A DNA stretch of 64,000 nt from assembly GCA_963801045.1 (NCBI GenBank), contig CAWDDC010000004.1:1488001-1552000 (forward strand), given 5' to 3'. This document shows positions 55,801 to 64,000 of the stretch, one piece after another; the first letter of the stretch is position 1, and every line of letters starts with the position of its first letter. A program made the position numbers and the translations under genes. The notes beneath the pieces were generated by a model. That model had not been told where the DNA came from, did not search any database, and saw only the letters and a list, made by a program, of their open reading frames with translations. The stretch is from JACCWP01 sp963801045. Its GTDB lineage: Bacteria; Actinomycetota; Actinomycetes; Propionibacteriales; Nocardioidaceae.

Positions 55801-56292
55801 ATGCCCGATGCCCGAGACTTCACGCAGGTCGCACCCGGGGAGGGCAAGACCATCCACCTGTTCGGGGTGCGCTTCGACTACAAGATCGAGTCCGTCGACT
55901 CGGGCGGAGCGTTGTCGGTGCTCGAGATCCAGGTCCCGCCGAAGACCCTGATCAAGCCGCACACGCACACCCGCGAGGACGAGTTCTCGATCGTCCTGTC
56001 CGGCACGCTCGGCGCCCGGATCGGCGACCGGGTGCTCGAGGCCGGGCCGGGCACGTACCTGTCCAAGCCCCGCAACACCCCGCACGCGATGTGGAACGCC
56101 ACCGACACCCCGGCGACGGTCGTCGAGATGCTCGCGCCGGGCGGGCTGGAGGCCTACTTCGAGGAGCTGGCACCGATCCTCGAGCGGCACGAGCCGCCCG
56201 AGCGCTACTACGGGCTCGCCGAGCAGTACGGCCTCACCATCAACGACGACTGGATCCCCGAGCTCGAGCAGGCCTACGGCGTCCGGCTGTGA
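55801..56292 (+). CDS. Cupin-domain protein
   Basis: 163 residues. The two cupin motifs are visible: KPHTHTREDEFSIVLSGTLGARIGDRVLEAGPG and PRNTPHAMWNATDTPATVVEM. They hold His, His, Glu and His as probable metal ligands in a small beta-barrel. GAGGAGGAGG precedes the ATG. The enzyme activity is not predictable. It follows uvrA by 63 nt and could be read through. Confidence 0.82.
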   Translation: MPDARDFTQVAPGEGKTIHLFGVRFDYKIESVDSGGALSVLEIQVPPKTLIKPHTHTREDEFSIVLSGTLGARIGDRVLEAGPGTYLSKPRNTPHAMWNATDTPATVVEMLAPGGLEAYFEELAPILERHEPPERYYGLAEQYGLTINDDWIPELEQAYGVRL

Positions 56293-56316
56293 CCGCCCGG
56301 TCCTAGCACCCCGGAT

Positions 56317-56346
56317 GCCGCGAACTGCCCCAAAGGGCACCGCGGC
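56317..56346 (+). terminator. Extended GC hairpin after the cupin gene
   Basis: GCCGCG pairs with CGCGGC and inner TGCCC pairs with GGGCA around CAAA, with a small asymmetric bulge. It lies 25 nt past the cupin stop. No U-tract. Confidence 0.55.
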
Positions 56347-56417
56347 GGCCCTGGGTTCGTCCCGGCCCCGCGGGCATGATCGGGCGTCAGACCCGACCGA
56401 CCCGGAGGAGACCTCAC

Positions 56418-56903
56418 ATGGCCGACACCGAGCACCTGCCCGTCGATCGCCGCACGCTGCTGCGGGGTGCCGGGGGCGGCGTGGTTGCTGCCAGCTGGCT
56501 GGTCGCCTGCGGCAGCGACGACGGCGGCAGCAGCGACGGTGGCGACAGCGGTGGCGACGCCGCGAGTGGCTCCGACCCGACGGCGCCGGACGAGACCACC
56601 GGCGGGGGTGGCGGCGGCGCCGACGCGCTCGCGGCCACCAGCGACGTCGCGGTCGGCGGCGGTGTGATCGTCGAGGAGAAGTACGTGATCACCCAGCCCA
56701 CCAAGGGGGACTTCAAGGGGTTCTCCGCCATCTGCACGCACCAGGGCTGCGTGGTGACGACGATCGAGGGTGGCGAGATCATCTGCCCGTGCCACCAGAG
56801 CCACTACTCGATCGAGGACGGCTCGGTCACCGATGGACCGGCGCCCTCGCCGCTGCCGGAGGAGCCGATCAAGGTCCAGGGCAACTCGATCGTCCTCGCC
56901 TGA
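56418..56903 (+). CDS. Rieske 2Fe-2S lipoprotein, Tat-exported (first of two)
   Basis: 161 residues. DRRTLLRG (11-12 RR) is a Tat motif and LVAC, with Cys 31, a lipobox. A Ser/Gly/Asp-rich linker (33-70) and the Rieske domain follow. The ligands are C106 and H108 (CTHQGC) and C123 and H126 (CPCHQSHY), with C111 and C125 forming the usual disulphide. It carries electrons at the outer face of the membrane. GGAGGAG is upstream of the ATG. Partner unknown; no cytochrome b is adjacent. Confidence 0.9.
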   Translation: MADTEHLPVDRRTLLRGAGGGVVAASWLVACGSDDGGSSDGGDSGGDAASGSDPTAPDETTGGGGGGADALAATSDVAVGGGVIVEEKYVITQPTKGDFKGFSAICTHQGCVVTTIEGGEIICPCHQSHYSIEDGSVTDGPAPSPLPEEPIKVQGNSIVLA

Positions 56904-56932
56904 CGACATCGGGGGACGCGCCGATCGGCTGA

Positions 56933-56961
56933 GTGACACCGTGCGTGCGGGTGTTCACACT
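56933..56961 (+). promoter_or_regulatory. Promoter of the second Rieske gene (leaderless)
   Basis: GTGACA (56933-56938), 17 nt, CACACT (56956-56961), ending 6 nt before the ATG at 56968. Confidence 0.5.
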
Positions 56962-56967
56962 GGGTGC

Positions 56968-57405
56968 ATGACGCACGAACCCGAGTCCCTGCCGCCCGCC
57001 TGTTCGTCCTGCCTCGATCGACGCTCCGTGCTGCGCGCCGCGGCCGCCGGGCTCGCCGGCGCCGCCCTCGTCGCGGGACAGGCAGGCGAAGCGGTCGCGG
57101 GCGGGACCTGGCGCACGCTCGGGCCGGCGTACGCGGTCCCCGTGGGCAGCGGCAAGTACTACGAACCCGGCGCGGGTCAGCGGGTCGTGGTGACGCAACC
57201 GACACGAGGGGTGTTCCACGCCTTCACCGGCTACTGCACGCACCAGCAGGGCAGGCTGAACCGGTTTCCCGGCCGCCGGATCGAGTGCGAGCTGCACGGC
57301 AGCCAGTTCCGGATCAACAACGGCCGGGTCCTGCGGGGCCCCGCGACCCGCCGGCTGCCGCGCATGGAGGTACGGGTGCGCAACGGCAACATCCAGGTGC
57401 GCTGA
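56968..57405 (+). CDS. Rieske-type 2Fe-2S protein without the disulphide cysteines (second of two)
   Basis: 145 residues. A probable Tat motif DRRSVLRAAAAG lies near residue 18-29 and the Rieske ligands are C90/H92 (CTHQQG) and C107/H110 (CELH). The disulphide pair of classic Rieske proteins is missing, as in low-potential or ferredoxin-like members. CSSC near residue 12 is an extra cysteine pair. It shares the QPT-G-F motif with its neighbour and may be an ancient duplicate. The -10 lies 6 nt upstream. Confidence 0.82.
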   Translation: MTHEPESLPPACSSCLDRRSVLRAAAAGLAGAALVAGQAGEAVAGGTWRTLGPAYAVPVGSGKYYEPGAGQRVVVTQPTRGVFHAFTGYCTHQQGRLNRFPGRRIECELHGSQFRINNGRVLRGPATRRLPRMEVRVRNGNIQVR

Positions 57406-57520
57406 CGCGGTCCACCTGGTTGCTGACGCGGCGAGATGCCGCCGATGGCTTGTTCGGCCCATCTGATCGCGCAATCCGCGACATCTCGATGCATGCGACG
57501 GTGCGCTGACGCGGTCCACC
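57396..57520. repeat. 21-bp direct repeat flanking a small structured insert
   Basis: GGTGCGCTGACGCGGTCCACC occurs at 57396-57416 (ending the Rieske gene) and 57500-57520. The 83 nt between them hold an inverted repeat CGAGATG (57432-57438)/CATCTCG (57482-57488) and a hairpin TCGCG-caatc-CGCGA. GCTGACGCGG is present a third time at 57422-57431. The insert looks like a small non-autonomous element or a slippage product. Confidence 0.65.
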
Positions 57521-57521
57521 C

Positions 57522-57543
57522 GGTCCGTGCCCGCCCGTAGGCT
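57522..57543 (+). promoter_or_regulatory. RecA-independent DNA-damage (PafBC-type) promoter of uvrC
   Basis: GGTCCGTG (57522-57529), N8, TAGGCT (57538-57543). A 17-nt block including the left box and spacer is identical to that at uvrB, and the -10 ends 6 nt before the GTG at 57550. Confidence 0.75.
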
Positions 57544-57549
57544 GGGCGG

Positions 57550-59499
57550 GTGGCCGACCCCGCGACCTACCGTCCGGCCCCGGGAGCGATCCCGGACGCG
57601 CCCGGGGTCTACCGGTTCCTCGACACCGCGGGCCGCGTCGTCTACGTCGGCAAGGCCAAGTCGCTGCGCCCCCGGCTGTCGTCGTACTTCCAGGACCTCG
57701 CGCACCTGCACCCCCGGACCCAGCAGATGGTCAGCAGCGCGGCCCGGGTCGACTGGACGGTGGTGTCCACCGAGGTCGAGGCGCTGCAGCTCGAGTACAG
57801 CTGGATCAAGGAGTACGACCCGCGCTTCAACGTGAAGTACCGCGACGACAAGTCCTACCCGTGGCTGGCGGTGACGCTGCACGAGGAGTTCCCCCGGGTC
57901 ATGGTCGGGCGCGGCCCGAAGCGCAAGGGGGTCCGCTACTTCGGCCCGTACAGCCACGCCTGGGCGATCCGGGAGACCGTCGACCTGCTGCTGCGGGTGT
58001 TCCCGATGCGCTCGTGCTCGGCCGGTGTGTTCCGCCGCTCGCAGCAGATCGGCCGGCCGTGCCTGCTCGGCTACATCGGCAAGTGCGCGGCGCCGTGCGT
58101 GGGGCGGGTCGACGCCGACGAGCACCGCGCGATCGTCGACGACTTCGTCGCGTTCATGTCCGGTCGCACCACCGAGCAGGTGCGCCGGCTGGAGCGGGAG
58201 ATGAAGGAGGCGTCCGCCGAGCTCGACTACGAGCGCGCGGCGCGGTTGCGCGACGACATCGGGGCGCTGGAGCGGGCGCTGGAGAAGCAGGCCGTCGTGC
58301 TCGGTGACGGCACCGACGCCGACGTCCTGGCCCTGCACGAGGACCCGCTCGAGGCCGCGGTGCAGATCTTCAGCGTGCGTGGCGGCCGGATCCGCGGCCA
58401 GCGCGGCTGGGTCGCCGACAAGGTCGACGACGCCGGCACCGGCGACCTGGTGGAGCGGGCGGTGGTGCAGCTCTACGACGGCGAGCAGGGCGAGGCGATC
58501 CCGCGCGAGGTGCTGGTGCCGACCCTGCCGGCCGACGCCGCCGCGCTGGAGCAGTGGCTGGCCGCCCGCCGCGGTGGCCGGGTCGATCTCCGGGTGCCGC
58601 AGCGGGGTGACAAGCGGGCGCTGATGGAGACCGTCGAGCGCAACGCGAGCCAGAGCCTGGTGCTGCACAAGACCCGGCGGGCCAGCGACCTGACGACGCG
58701 CAACAAGGCGCTGGAGGAGATCCAGGAGGCACTCGGGCTGCCGGAGGCGCCGCTGCGGATCGAGTGCTACGACGTCTCCAACCTGCAGGGCACCCAGGTC
58801 GTGGCGTCGATGGTGGTCTTCGAGGACGGCCTGCCGCGCAAGGGCGAGTACCGGCGATTCGTGATCAGGGGCGTCGACGGCCAGAACGACGTCGCGAGCA
58901 TGCACGAGACCGTCACCCGCCGGTTCCGCCGGATGCTCGACGAGCAGAACGCGGAACGCCACGTCGCCGAGGGGTGGAACGACGCCGCCGACGCCGACGG
59001 GCCCGACGGCCCGCTGCTCGTCGACCCCGACACCGGCCGGCCACGCAAGTTCGCGTACACGCCGGGGTTGGTCGTCGTCGACGGCGGCCCGCCGCAGGTG
59101 GCGGCCGCGCAGCAGGCGCTCACCGAGCTCGGCATCGACGACATCCCGGTGTGCGGGCTGGCCAAGCGGCTGGAGGAGGTGTGGCTGCCCGACTCCGACG
59201 ACCCGGTCGTGCTGTCCCGCAGCAGCGAGGGCCTCTACCTGCTGCAGCGGATCCGGGACGAGGCGCACCGGTTCGCGATCACCCACCACCGCTCGCGCCG
59301 GTCGCGGTCGATGGTCGAGAGCCTGCTCGACGAGGTGCCCGGCCTCGGTGACGTGCGGCGCAAGGCTCTGCTCACCAGGTTCGGCTCGCTCAAGCGGCTG
59401 CGCGCGGCAAGCGTCGACGACCTCGCCGAGGTGCCCGGCATCGGCCGGCGCACTGCCGAGTCCATCGTCGCGGCGCTGCAGACGGAGGAGAGCGCATGA
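57550..59499 (+). CDS. uvrC: Excinuclease ABC subunit C
   Basis: 649 residues. It makes both incisions around a lesion. Domains in order: GIY-YIG nuclease (PGVYRFLDTAGRVVYVGKAKSLRPRL, 1-90); UVR motif binding UvrB (EMKEASAELDYERAARLRDDI, near 220); RNase H-like 5' nuclease (RIECYDVSNLQGTQVVASMVVF; LVVVDGGPPQV); and two helix-hairpin-helix units (VPGLGDVRRKALL, VPGIGRRTAESI). The stop overlaps the rapZ start (ATGA). Leaderless start. Confidence 0.97.
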   Translation: MADPATYRPAPGAIPDAPGVYRFLDTAGRVVYVGKAKSLRPRLSSYFQDLAHLHPRTQQMVSSAARVDWTVVSTEVEALQLEYSWIKEYDPRFNVKYRDDKSYPWLAVTLHEEFPRVMVGRGPKRKGVRYFGPYSHAWAIRETVDLLLRVFPMRSCSAGVFRRSQQIGRPCLLGYIGKCAAPCVGRVDADEHRAIVDDFVAFMSGRTTEQVRRLEREMKEASAELDYERAARLRDDIGALERALEKQAVVLGDGTDADVLALHEDPLEAAVQIFSVRGGRIRGQRGWVADKVDDAGTGDLVERAVVQLYDGEQGEAIPREVLVPTLPADAAALEQWLAARRGGRVDLRVPQRGDKRALMETVERNASQSLVLHKTRRASDLTTRNKALEEIQEALGLPEAPLRIECYDVSNLQGTQVVASMVVFEDGLPRKGEYRRFVIRGVDGQNDVASMHETVTRRFRRMLDEQNAERHVAEGWNDAADADGPDGPLLVDPDTGRPRKFAYTPGLVVVDGGPPQVAAAQQALTELGIDDIPVCGLAKRLEEVWLPDSDDPVVLSRSSEGLYLLQRIRDEAHRFAITHHRSRRSRSMVESLLDEVPGLGDVRRKALLTRFGSLKRLRAASVDDLAEVPGIGRRTAESIVAALQTEESA

Positions 59500-60377
59500 G
59501 CGAGCAGGACGGCCGGCTGCTGCTGGTGACCGGCATGACGGGGGCCGGCCGCAGCACCGCGGCCGGGGTGCTGGAGGACCTCGGCTGGTTCGTGGTCGAC
59601 AACCTCCCCCCGCAGCTGATCGGGCAGGTACGTGACCTGGTCAGCGGGCAGGGCCGATCCCAGGACTGGCCGGAATCCCAGATCGCCGTCGTGGTCGACG
59701 CCCGCTCGCGCTGGTTCCTCGCCGCGCTGCGGGGGGTTCTCGACGACCTCGCCGGCCGCGGCGCCCGGCCGACCATCCTCTACCTCGAGGCCACCGACGA
59801 GGTGCTCGTACGCCGCCAGGAGGCAGCCCGCCGCCCGCACCCGCTGCAGGGCGACGGCCGGCTGCTCGACGGCATCACCGCCGAGCGCCAGATCATGGGC
59901 GACCTGCGTGGCGACGCCGACCTGGTGATCGACACCTCGAACCTGAACGTCCACCAGCTGGCGGCCAAGGTGACCAACGCCTTCGCCGGGGAGGACCAGG
60001 AGCGTTTGCGCGCCACGGTCGTGTCGTTCGGGTTCAAGTACGGCATCCCCGTCGACGCGGACATGGTGGCCGACATGCGGTTCCTGCCGAACCCGTACTG
60101 GGACCCGGCGCTGCGACCGCTGTCCGGTCTGGACGACGCCGTACGCGAGGCGGTGCTGTCCCAGCCCGCGGCGGTGACGTTCCTGGACCGCTACGAGGAC
60201 CTGCTGTCCGCACTGACCGACGACTTCGCCCGGGAGGGCAAGCGGTTCCTCACCATCGCCCTCGGCTGCACCGGCGGGCGGCACCGCAGCATCGCGATGG
60301 CCGAGGCGCTCGCCGAACGGCTCGGCCGCTACGACGTCGCCACGATGGTCGTGCACCGCGACCTGGGCCGGGAGTGA
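59496..60377 (+). CDS. rapZ: RNase adapter / nucleotide-binding protein RapZ (YvcJ)
   Basis: 293 residues. The N-terminal P-loop is TGMTGAGRST, and the C-terminal conserved FGFKYGIPVDADMVADMRFLPNPYW and IALGCTGGRHRSIAMAE are the family signature. In E. coli the protein guides RNase E to small RNAs that control glucosamine-6-phosphate synthase; in Gram-positives its role is less clear. Its start overlaps uvrC and its stop overlaps yvcK by 4 nt each. Confidence 0.95.
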   Translation: MSEQDGRLLLVTGMTGAGRSTAAGVLEDLGWFVVDNLPPQLIGQVRDLVSGQGRSQDWPESQIAVVVDARSRWFLAALRGVLDDLAGRGARPTILYLEATDEVLVRRQEAARRPHPLQGDGRLLDGITAERQIMGDLRGDADLVIDTSNLNVHQLAAKVTNAFAGEDQERLRATVVSFGFKYGIPVDADMVADMRFLPNPYWDPALRPLSGLDDAVREAVLSQPAAVTFLDRYEDLLSALTDDFAREGKRFLTIALGCTGGRHRSIAMAEALAERLGRYDVATMVVHRDLGRE

Positions 60378-61381
60378 GCGCGGCCGGCGTCGCACCCGGT
60401 GTCCAGCGGGCGCCCGGTGTGGTCGCGATGGGTGGTGGGCACGGTCTCGCTGCCTCGCTGTCCGCGCTCAGGCACGTCAGCCCCCGCCTCACCGGCGTCG
60501 TCACGGTGGCCGACAACGGCGGCTCCTCCGGCCGGCTGCGCGCCGAGCTGGGAGTGCTGCCGCCCGGTGACCTGCGCCAGGCACTGGCGGCGCTGTGCGG
60601 CGACGACGACTGGGGTCGTACGTGGGCAAGCGTGCTCCAGCACCGCTTCCGCAGCGGCGGCGACCTGCACGACCACGCGGTCGGCAACCTGCTCATCGTC
60701 GCGCTGTGGGACCTGCTCGGCGCCCAGCCGCCCGGCGGCACCGGTGCCCACGTGGCCGGGCTGGACTGGGTGGCCCGCCTGCTCGGGGCACGCGGCCGGG
60801 TGCTGCCGATGAGCGCGGTGCCGCTGGACGTGACCGCCCGGGTCCGCGGCGCCGACCCGGAGCGGCCCGACGAGGTGATCGCCGTCCGCGGCCAGGTCGA
60901 GGTGGCCTCGACGCGGGGACGGGTCGAGTCGGTGGCGCTCGACCCACCCGACCCACCCGCCTGTCCGGAAGCGGTGACCGCCCTGCACCAGGCCGACTGG
61001 GTCGTGGTGGGTCCGGGGTCCTGGTACACCAGCGTGCTGCCGCACCTGCTGGTGCCCGAGCTGGCCACCGCGCTGGAGGAGACGTCGGCACGCCGGCTGC
61101 TCACCCTCAACCTGGCACCGCAGGAGGGCGAGACCGACGGACTGTCGGCCGGTCAGCACCTCGACGTGCTGGCCGACCATGCCCCGGGCCTGCGGCTGGA
61201 CGCCGTTCTGGTCGACCCGACCACGCTGGACGCACCCGACGGCCGTCGCGGTCTCGATGCCGCCGCCCGCCGGTTCGGTGCCGACGTCGTCGTCGCCGAC
61301 GTCGCCGCGCGCGACCGCGGACCGCGGCACGACGTGTTGCGACTGGCCGCTGCGTACCTCGACATCATGGGACTCTCATGA
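60374..61381 (+). CDS. yvcK: Gluconeogenesis/morphology factor YvcK (CofD-like)
   Basis: 335 residues. GGGHGLAASLSALRH (near 20) and VVTVADNGGSSGRLRAELGVLPPGDLRQALAAL are the CofD-like nucleotide-binding motifs; VGNLLIVAL and VVVGPGSWYTSVLPHLLVPEL follow. YvcK binds UDP-GlcNAc and links carbon flux to the cell wall in Firmicutes and mycobacteria (CuvA). The GTG start overlaps rapZ (GTGA). Second gene of a conserved actinobacterial trio. Confidence 0.95.
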   Translation: MSAAGVAPGVQRAPGVVAMGGGHGLAASLSALRHVSPRLTGVVTVADNGGSSGRLRAELGVLPPGDLRQALAALCGDDDWGRTWASVLQHRFRSGGDLHDHAVGNLLIVALWDLLGAQPPGGTGAHVAGLDWVARLLGARGRVLPMSAVPLDVTARVRGADPERPDEVIAVRGQVEVASTRGRVESVALDPPDPPACPEAVTALHQADWVVVGPGSWYTSVLPHLLVPELATALEETSARRLLTLNLAPQEGETDGLSAGQHLDVLADHAPGLRLDAVLVDPTTLDAPDGRRGLDAAARRFGADVVVADVAARDRGPRHDVLRLAAAYLDIMGLS

Positions 61382-61404
61382 CGGCGCGTGGCAGGATCGT
61401 CGCC

Positions 61405-62391
61405 ATGGCGATGACGGCCCAGGTGAAAGCCGAGCTCGCGAACACCTCGGTGACCAAGTCGTGCTGCCGCAAGTCCGAGGTCTCGTCCACCCTCAGGTTC
61501 GCCGGCGGGCTGCACATCGTCGCCGGCCGCATCGTGGTCGAGGCCGAGCTCGACACCGGTGCTGCGGCCCGGCGCCTGCGTCGAGACATCATGGAGGTCT
61601 ACGGGCACCCCAGCGAGGTCGTGGTCATCAGCGGTGGTGGTCTGCGCCGGGGCACCCGCTACGTCGTCCGGGTGATCCGCGACGGTGAGGCGCTGGCCCG
61701 CCAGACCGGTCTGCTCGACCAGCGCGGCCGACCCGTACGCGGACTTCCGCCGCAGGTCGTCTCCGGGTCGGCGTGCGACGCGGTCGCGGCCTGGCGGGGT
61801 GCCTTCCTCGCCCACGGGTCGCTCACCGAACCCGGCCGGTCCAGCGCGCTGGAGGTGACCTGTCCGGGTCCGGAAGCCGCGCTGGCGCTCAGCGGCGCGG
61901 CCCGGCGGCTGGGCATCTCGGCCAAGGCCCGCGAGGTCCGCGGTGTCGACCGGGTGGTGATCCGTGACGGCGACGCGATCGCGGCGCTGCTCACCCGGCT
62001 GGGTGCGCACGAGACGCTGCTGGCCTGGGAGGAGCGGCGGATGCGCCGCGAGGTGCGTGCGACCGCCAACCGGCTGGCCAACTTCGACGACGCCAACCTG
62101 CGCCGCTCGGCGCGGGCGGCGGTCGCCGCCGGCGCGCGGGTCGAACGCGCGCTGGAGATCCTCGGCGACGAGGTGCCCGACCACCTCCGGCAGGCCGGGA
62201 GGCTGCGCCTGGAGCACAAGCAGGCCAGCCTCGAGGAGCTCGGCCAGCTGCACCAGCCGCCGCTCACCAAGGACGCCGTCGCGGGGCGGATCCGGCGGCT
62301 GCTCGCGATGGCCGACAAGCGTGCCGAGGAGACCGGCGTTCCCGACACCGAGGCCAGCCTGACCCCGGAGATGCTCGACGCCGGTCCCTGA
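61405..62391 (+). CDS. whiA: Sporulation/cell-division regulator WhiA
   Basis: 328 residues. An N-terminal LAGLIDADG-like domain (RFAGGLHIVAGRIVVEAE, AAWRGAFLAHGSLTEP) and a C-terminal HTH (ASLEELGQLHQPPLTKDAVAGRIRRLLAMADKRA) define the family, which activates cell-division and sporulation genes in Streptomyces with WhiB. The ATG at 61405 (MAMTAQVKAEL, as in homologues) has AGGA 8 nt upstream; an ATG at 61378 that overlaps yvcK would add 9 residues. Fourth gene of the uvrC operon. Confidence 0.95.
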   Translation: MAMTAQVKAELANTSVTKSCCRKSEVSSTLRFAGGLHIVAGRIVVEAELDTGAAARRLRRDIMEVYGHPSEVVVISGGGLRRGTRYVVRVIRDGEALARQTGLLDQRGRPVRGLPPQVVSGSACDAVAAWRGAFLAHGSLTEPGRSSALEVTCPGPEAALALSGAARRLGISAKAREVRGVDRVVIRDGDAIAALLTRLGAHETLLAWEERRMRREVRATANRLANFDDANLRRSARAAVAAGARVERALEILGDEVPDHLRQAGRLRLEHKQASLEELGQLHQPPLTKDAVAGRIRRLLAMADKRAEETGVPDTEASLTPEMLDAGP

Positions 62392-62449
62392 GCGGGCTTC
62401 CGTGATGCGAGACGTCCCGTGGCCGGTCAGCGGTCCTGCGGCCAGCCGG

Positions 62450-62455
62450 TAGGGT
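62450..62455 (+). promoter_or_regulatory. Possible -10 hexamer for gap
   Basis: TAGGGT lies 108 nt before the gap start in the 172-nt gap after whiA; no clear -35 is seen. AGAGGAGAA at about 62549 is a strong ribosome-binding site. Otherwise the spacer holds nothing recognisable. Confidence 0.3.
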
Positions 62456-62563
62456 CGAGGCTCCTGCGAGGGCTCGCCGAGCGCGCCGCCCGTACCCGAT
62501 CCGCACCCCCGATCCGGCCCGCTCGATCTGAACCCGCTCGATCTGTCAGAGGAGAACAGCACC

Positions 62564-63561
<998 letters not shown>

Positions 63562-63565
<4 letters not shown>

Positions 63566-64000
63566 GGACGATCGACGACCTGGGAGACCTGTCCGGCCGC
63601 ACCGTGCTGGTGCGCAGCGACCTGAACGTCCCGCTCGACGGCGACGGCGCGGGCGCCCACATCACCGACGACGGCCGGATCCGGGCCAGTCTGCCGACGC
63701 TGAAGGCGCTGCGGGACGCGGGTGCGAAGGTCGTCGTCGCCGCACACCTCGGCCGGCCCAAGGGTGCTCCCGACCCGCGGTACTCCCTCGCGCCGGCGGC
63801 GGGCCGGCTGTCCGAGCTGCTGGACGCGCCGGTGCCGCTCGCCGACGACGTGGTCGGCGACAGCGCCCGCGCGACCGTCGCCGCGCTCGGTCCGGGCGAC
63901 GTCGGCATGCTCGAGAACGTCCGCTTCGAGCCCGGCGAGACCAGCAAGGACGATGCCGAGCGCGGCGCGCTGGCCGACCGGCTGGCCGGGCTCGCCGACG
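63562..64000 (+). CDS. pgk: Phosphoglycerate kinase (N-terminal part, cut by window end)
   Basis: 146 residues are visible. SGRTVLVRSDLNVPLDG, DDGRIRASLPTLKALRDAGAKVVVAAHLGRPKG and MLENVRFEPGETSKDD are PGK family signatures, including the substrate-binding basic residues. It makes ATP from 1,3-bisphosphoglycerate. The ATG overlaps the gap stop by 4 nt, and the 3' part lies beyond the window. Confidence 0.96.

Overview
This is a high-GC actinobacterial chromosome segment, most like Nocardioidaceae/Propionibacteriales. The evidence is GC-rich third positions throughout, the uvrC-rapZ-yvcK-whiA-gap-pgk string, a mycothiol-type DinB enzyme, F420-type PPOX proteins, Rpf genes behind c-di-AMP riboswitches, and an htdX-fabG4/fadA2 cluster arranged as in mycobacteria. 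The assignment is an inference; there is no rRNA or tRNA here to confirm it.

Layout. 0-12.6 kb: HIT hydrolase, dxs, an amino-acid permease, a PAC2 protein, tesB, an epimerase, a secreted M23 peptidase with repeats, then the fatty-acid cluster htdX-fabG4 / fadA2 / TetR. 12.8-26.9 kb: secreted proteins, ligB next to an AlkA-like glycosylase, an MFS exporter, uvrB, nucleotide-signalling enzymes (class III cyclase, GGDEF-MEDS), carbonic anhydrase and sppA. 26.9-30.5 kb: an iron-box siderophore operon (acyltransferase, IucA/IucC synthetase, coupled sppA), divergent from a TerC gene behind a yybP-ykoY manganese riboswitch. 30.5-42.8 kb: accessory metabolic genes, an inserted HEPN/nucleotidyltransferase island between 50-bp direct repeats, a ferritin-VIT1 protein, and a cell-wall cluster (NlpC/P60, class A beta-lactamase fold, dipeptide epimerase). 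42.8-51.1 kb: a secreted dirigent-like protein, an MBL hydrolase, and an arabinoside-type locus (LacI, GH127, binding protein, two permeases). 51.1-52.6 kb: two tandem riboswitch-rpf units. 52.7-64 kb: uvrA, cupin, two Rieske proteins, uvrC-rapZ-yvcK-whiA, gap and the start of pgk.

Themes. (1) uvrA, uvrB, uvrC and probably ligB carry the mycobacterial RecA-independent (PafBC-type) DNA-damage promoter, TGTCRGTG-N8-TAnnnT. (2) Several genes have a -10 hexamer ending about 6 nt before the start codon, which indicates leaderless mRNAs. (3) Metal and cyclic-dinucleotide sensing is dense: iron box, Mn riboswitch, two c-di-AMP riboswitches, an adenylate-cyclase-like protein and a diguanylate cyclase. 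(4) The one clear foreign insert is the wHTH-MNT/HEPN pair with its own palindromic operator, the best candidate for an under-described system.
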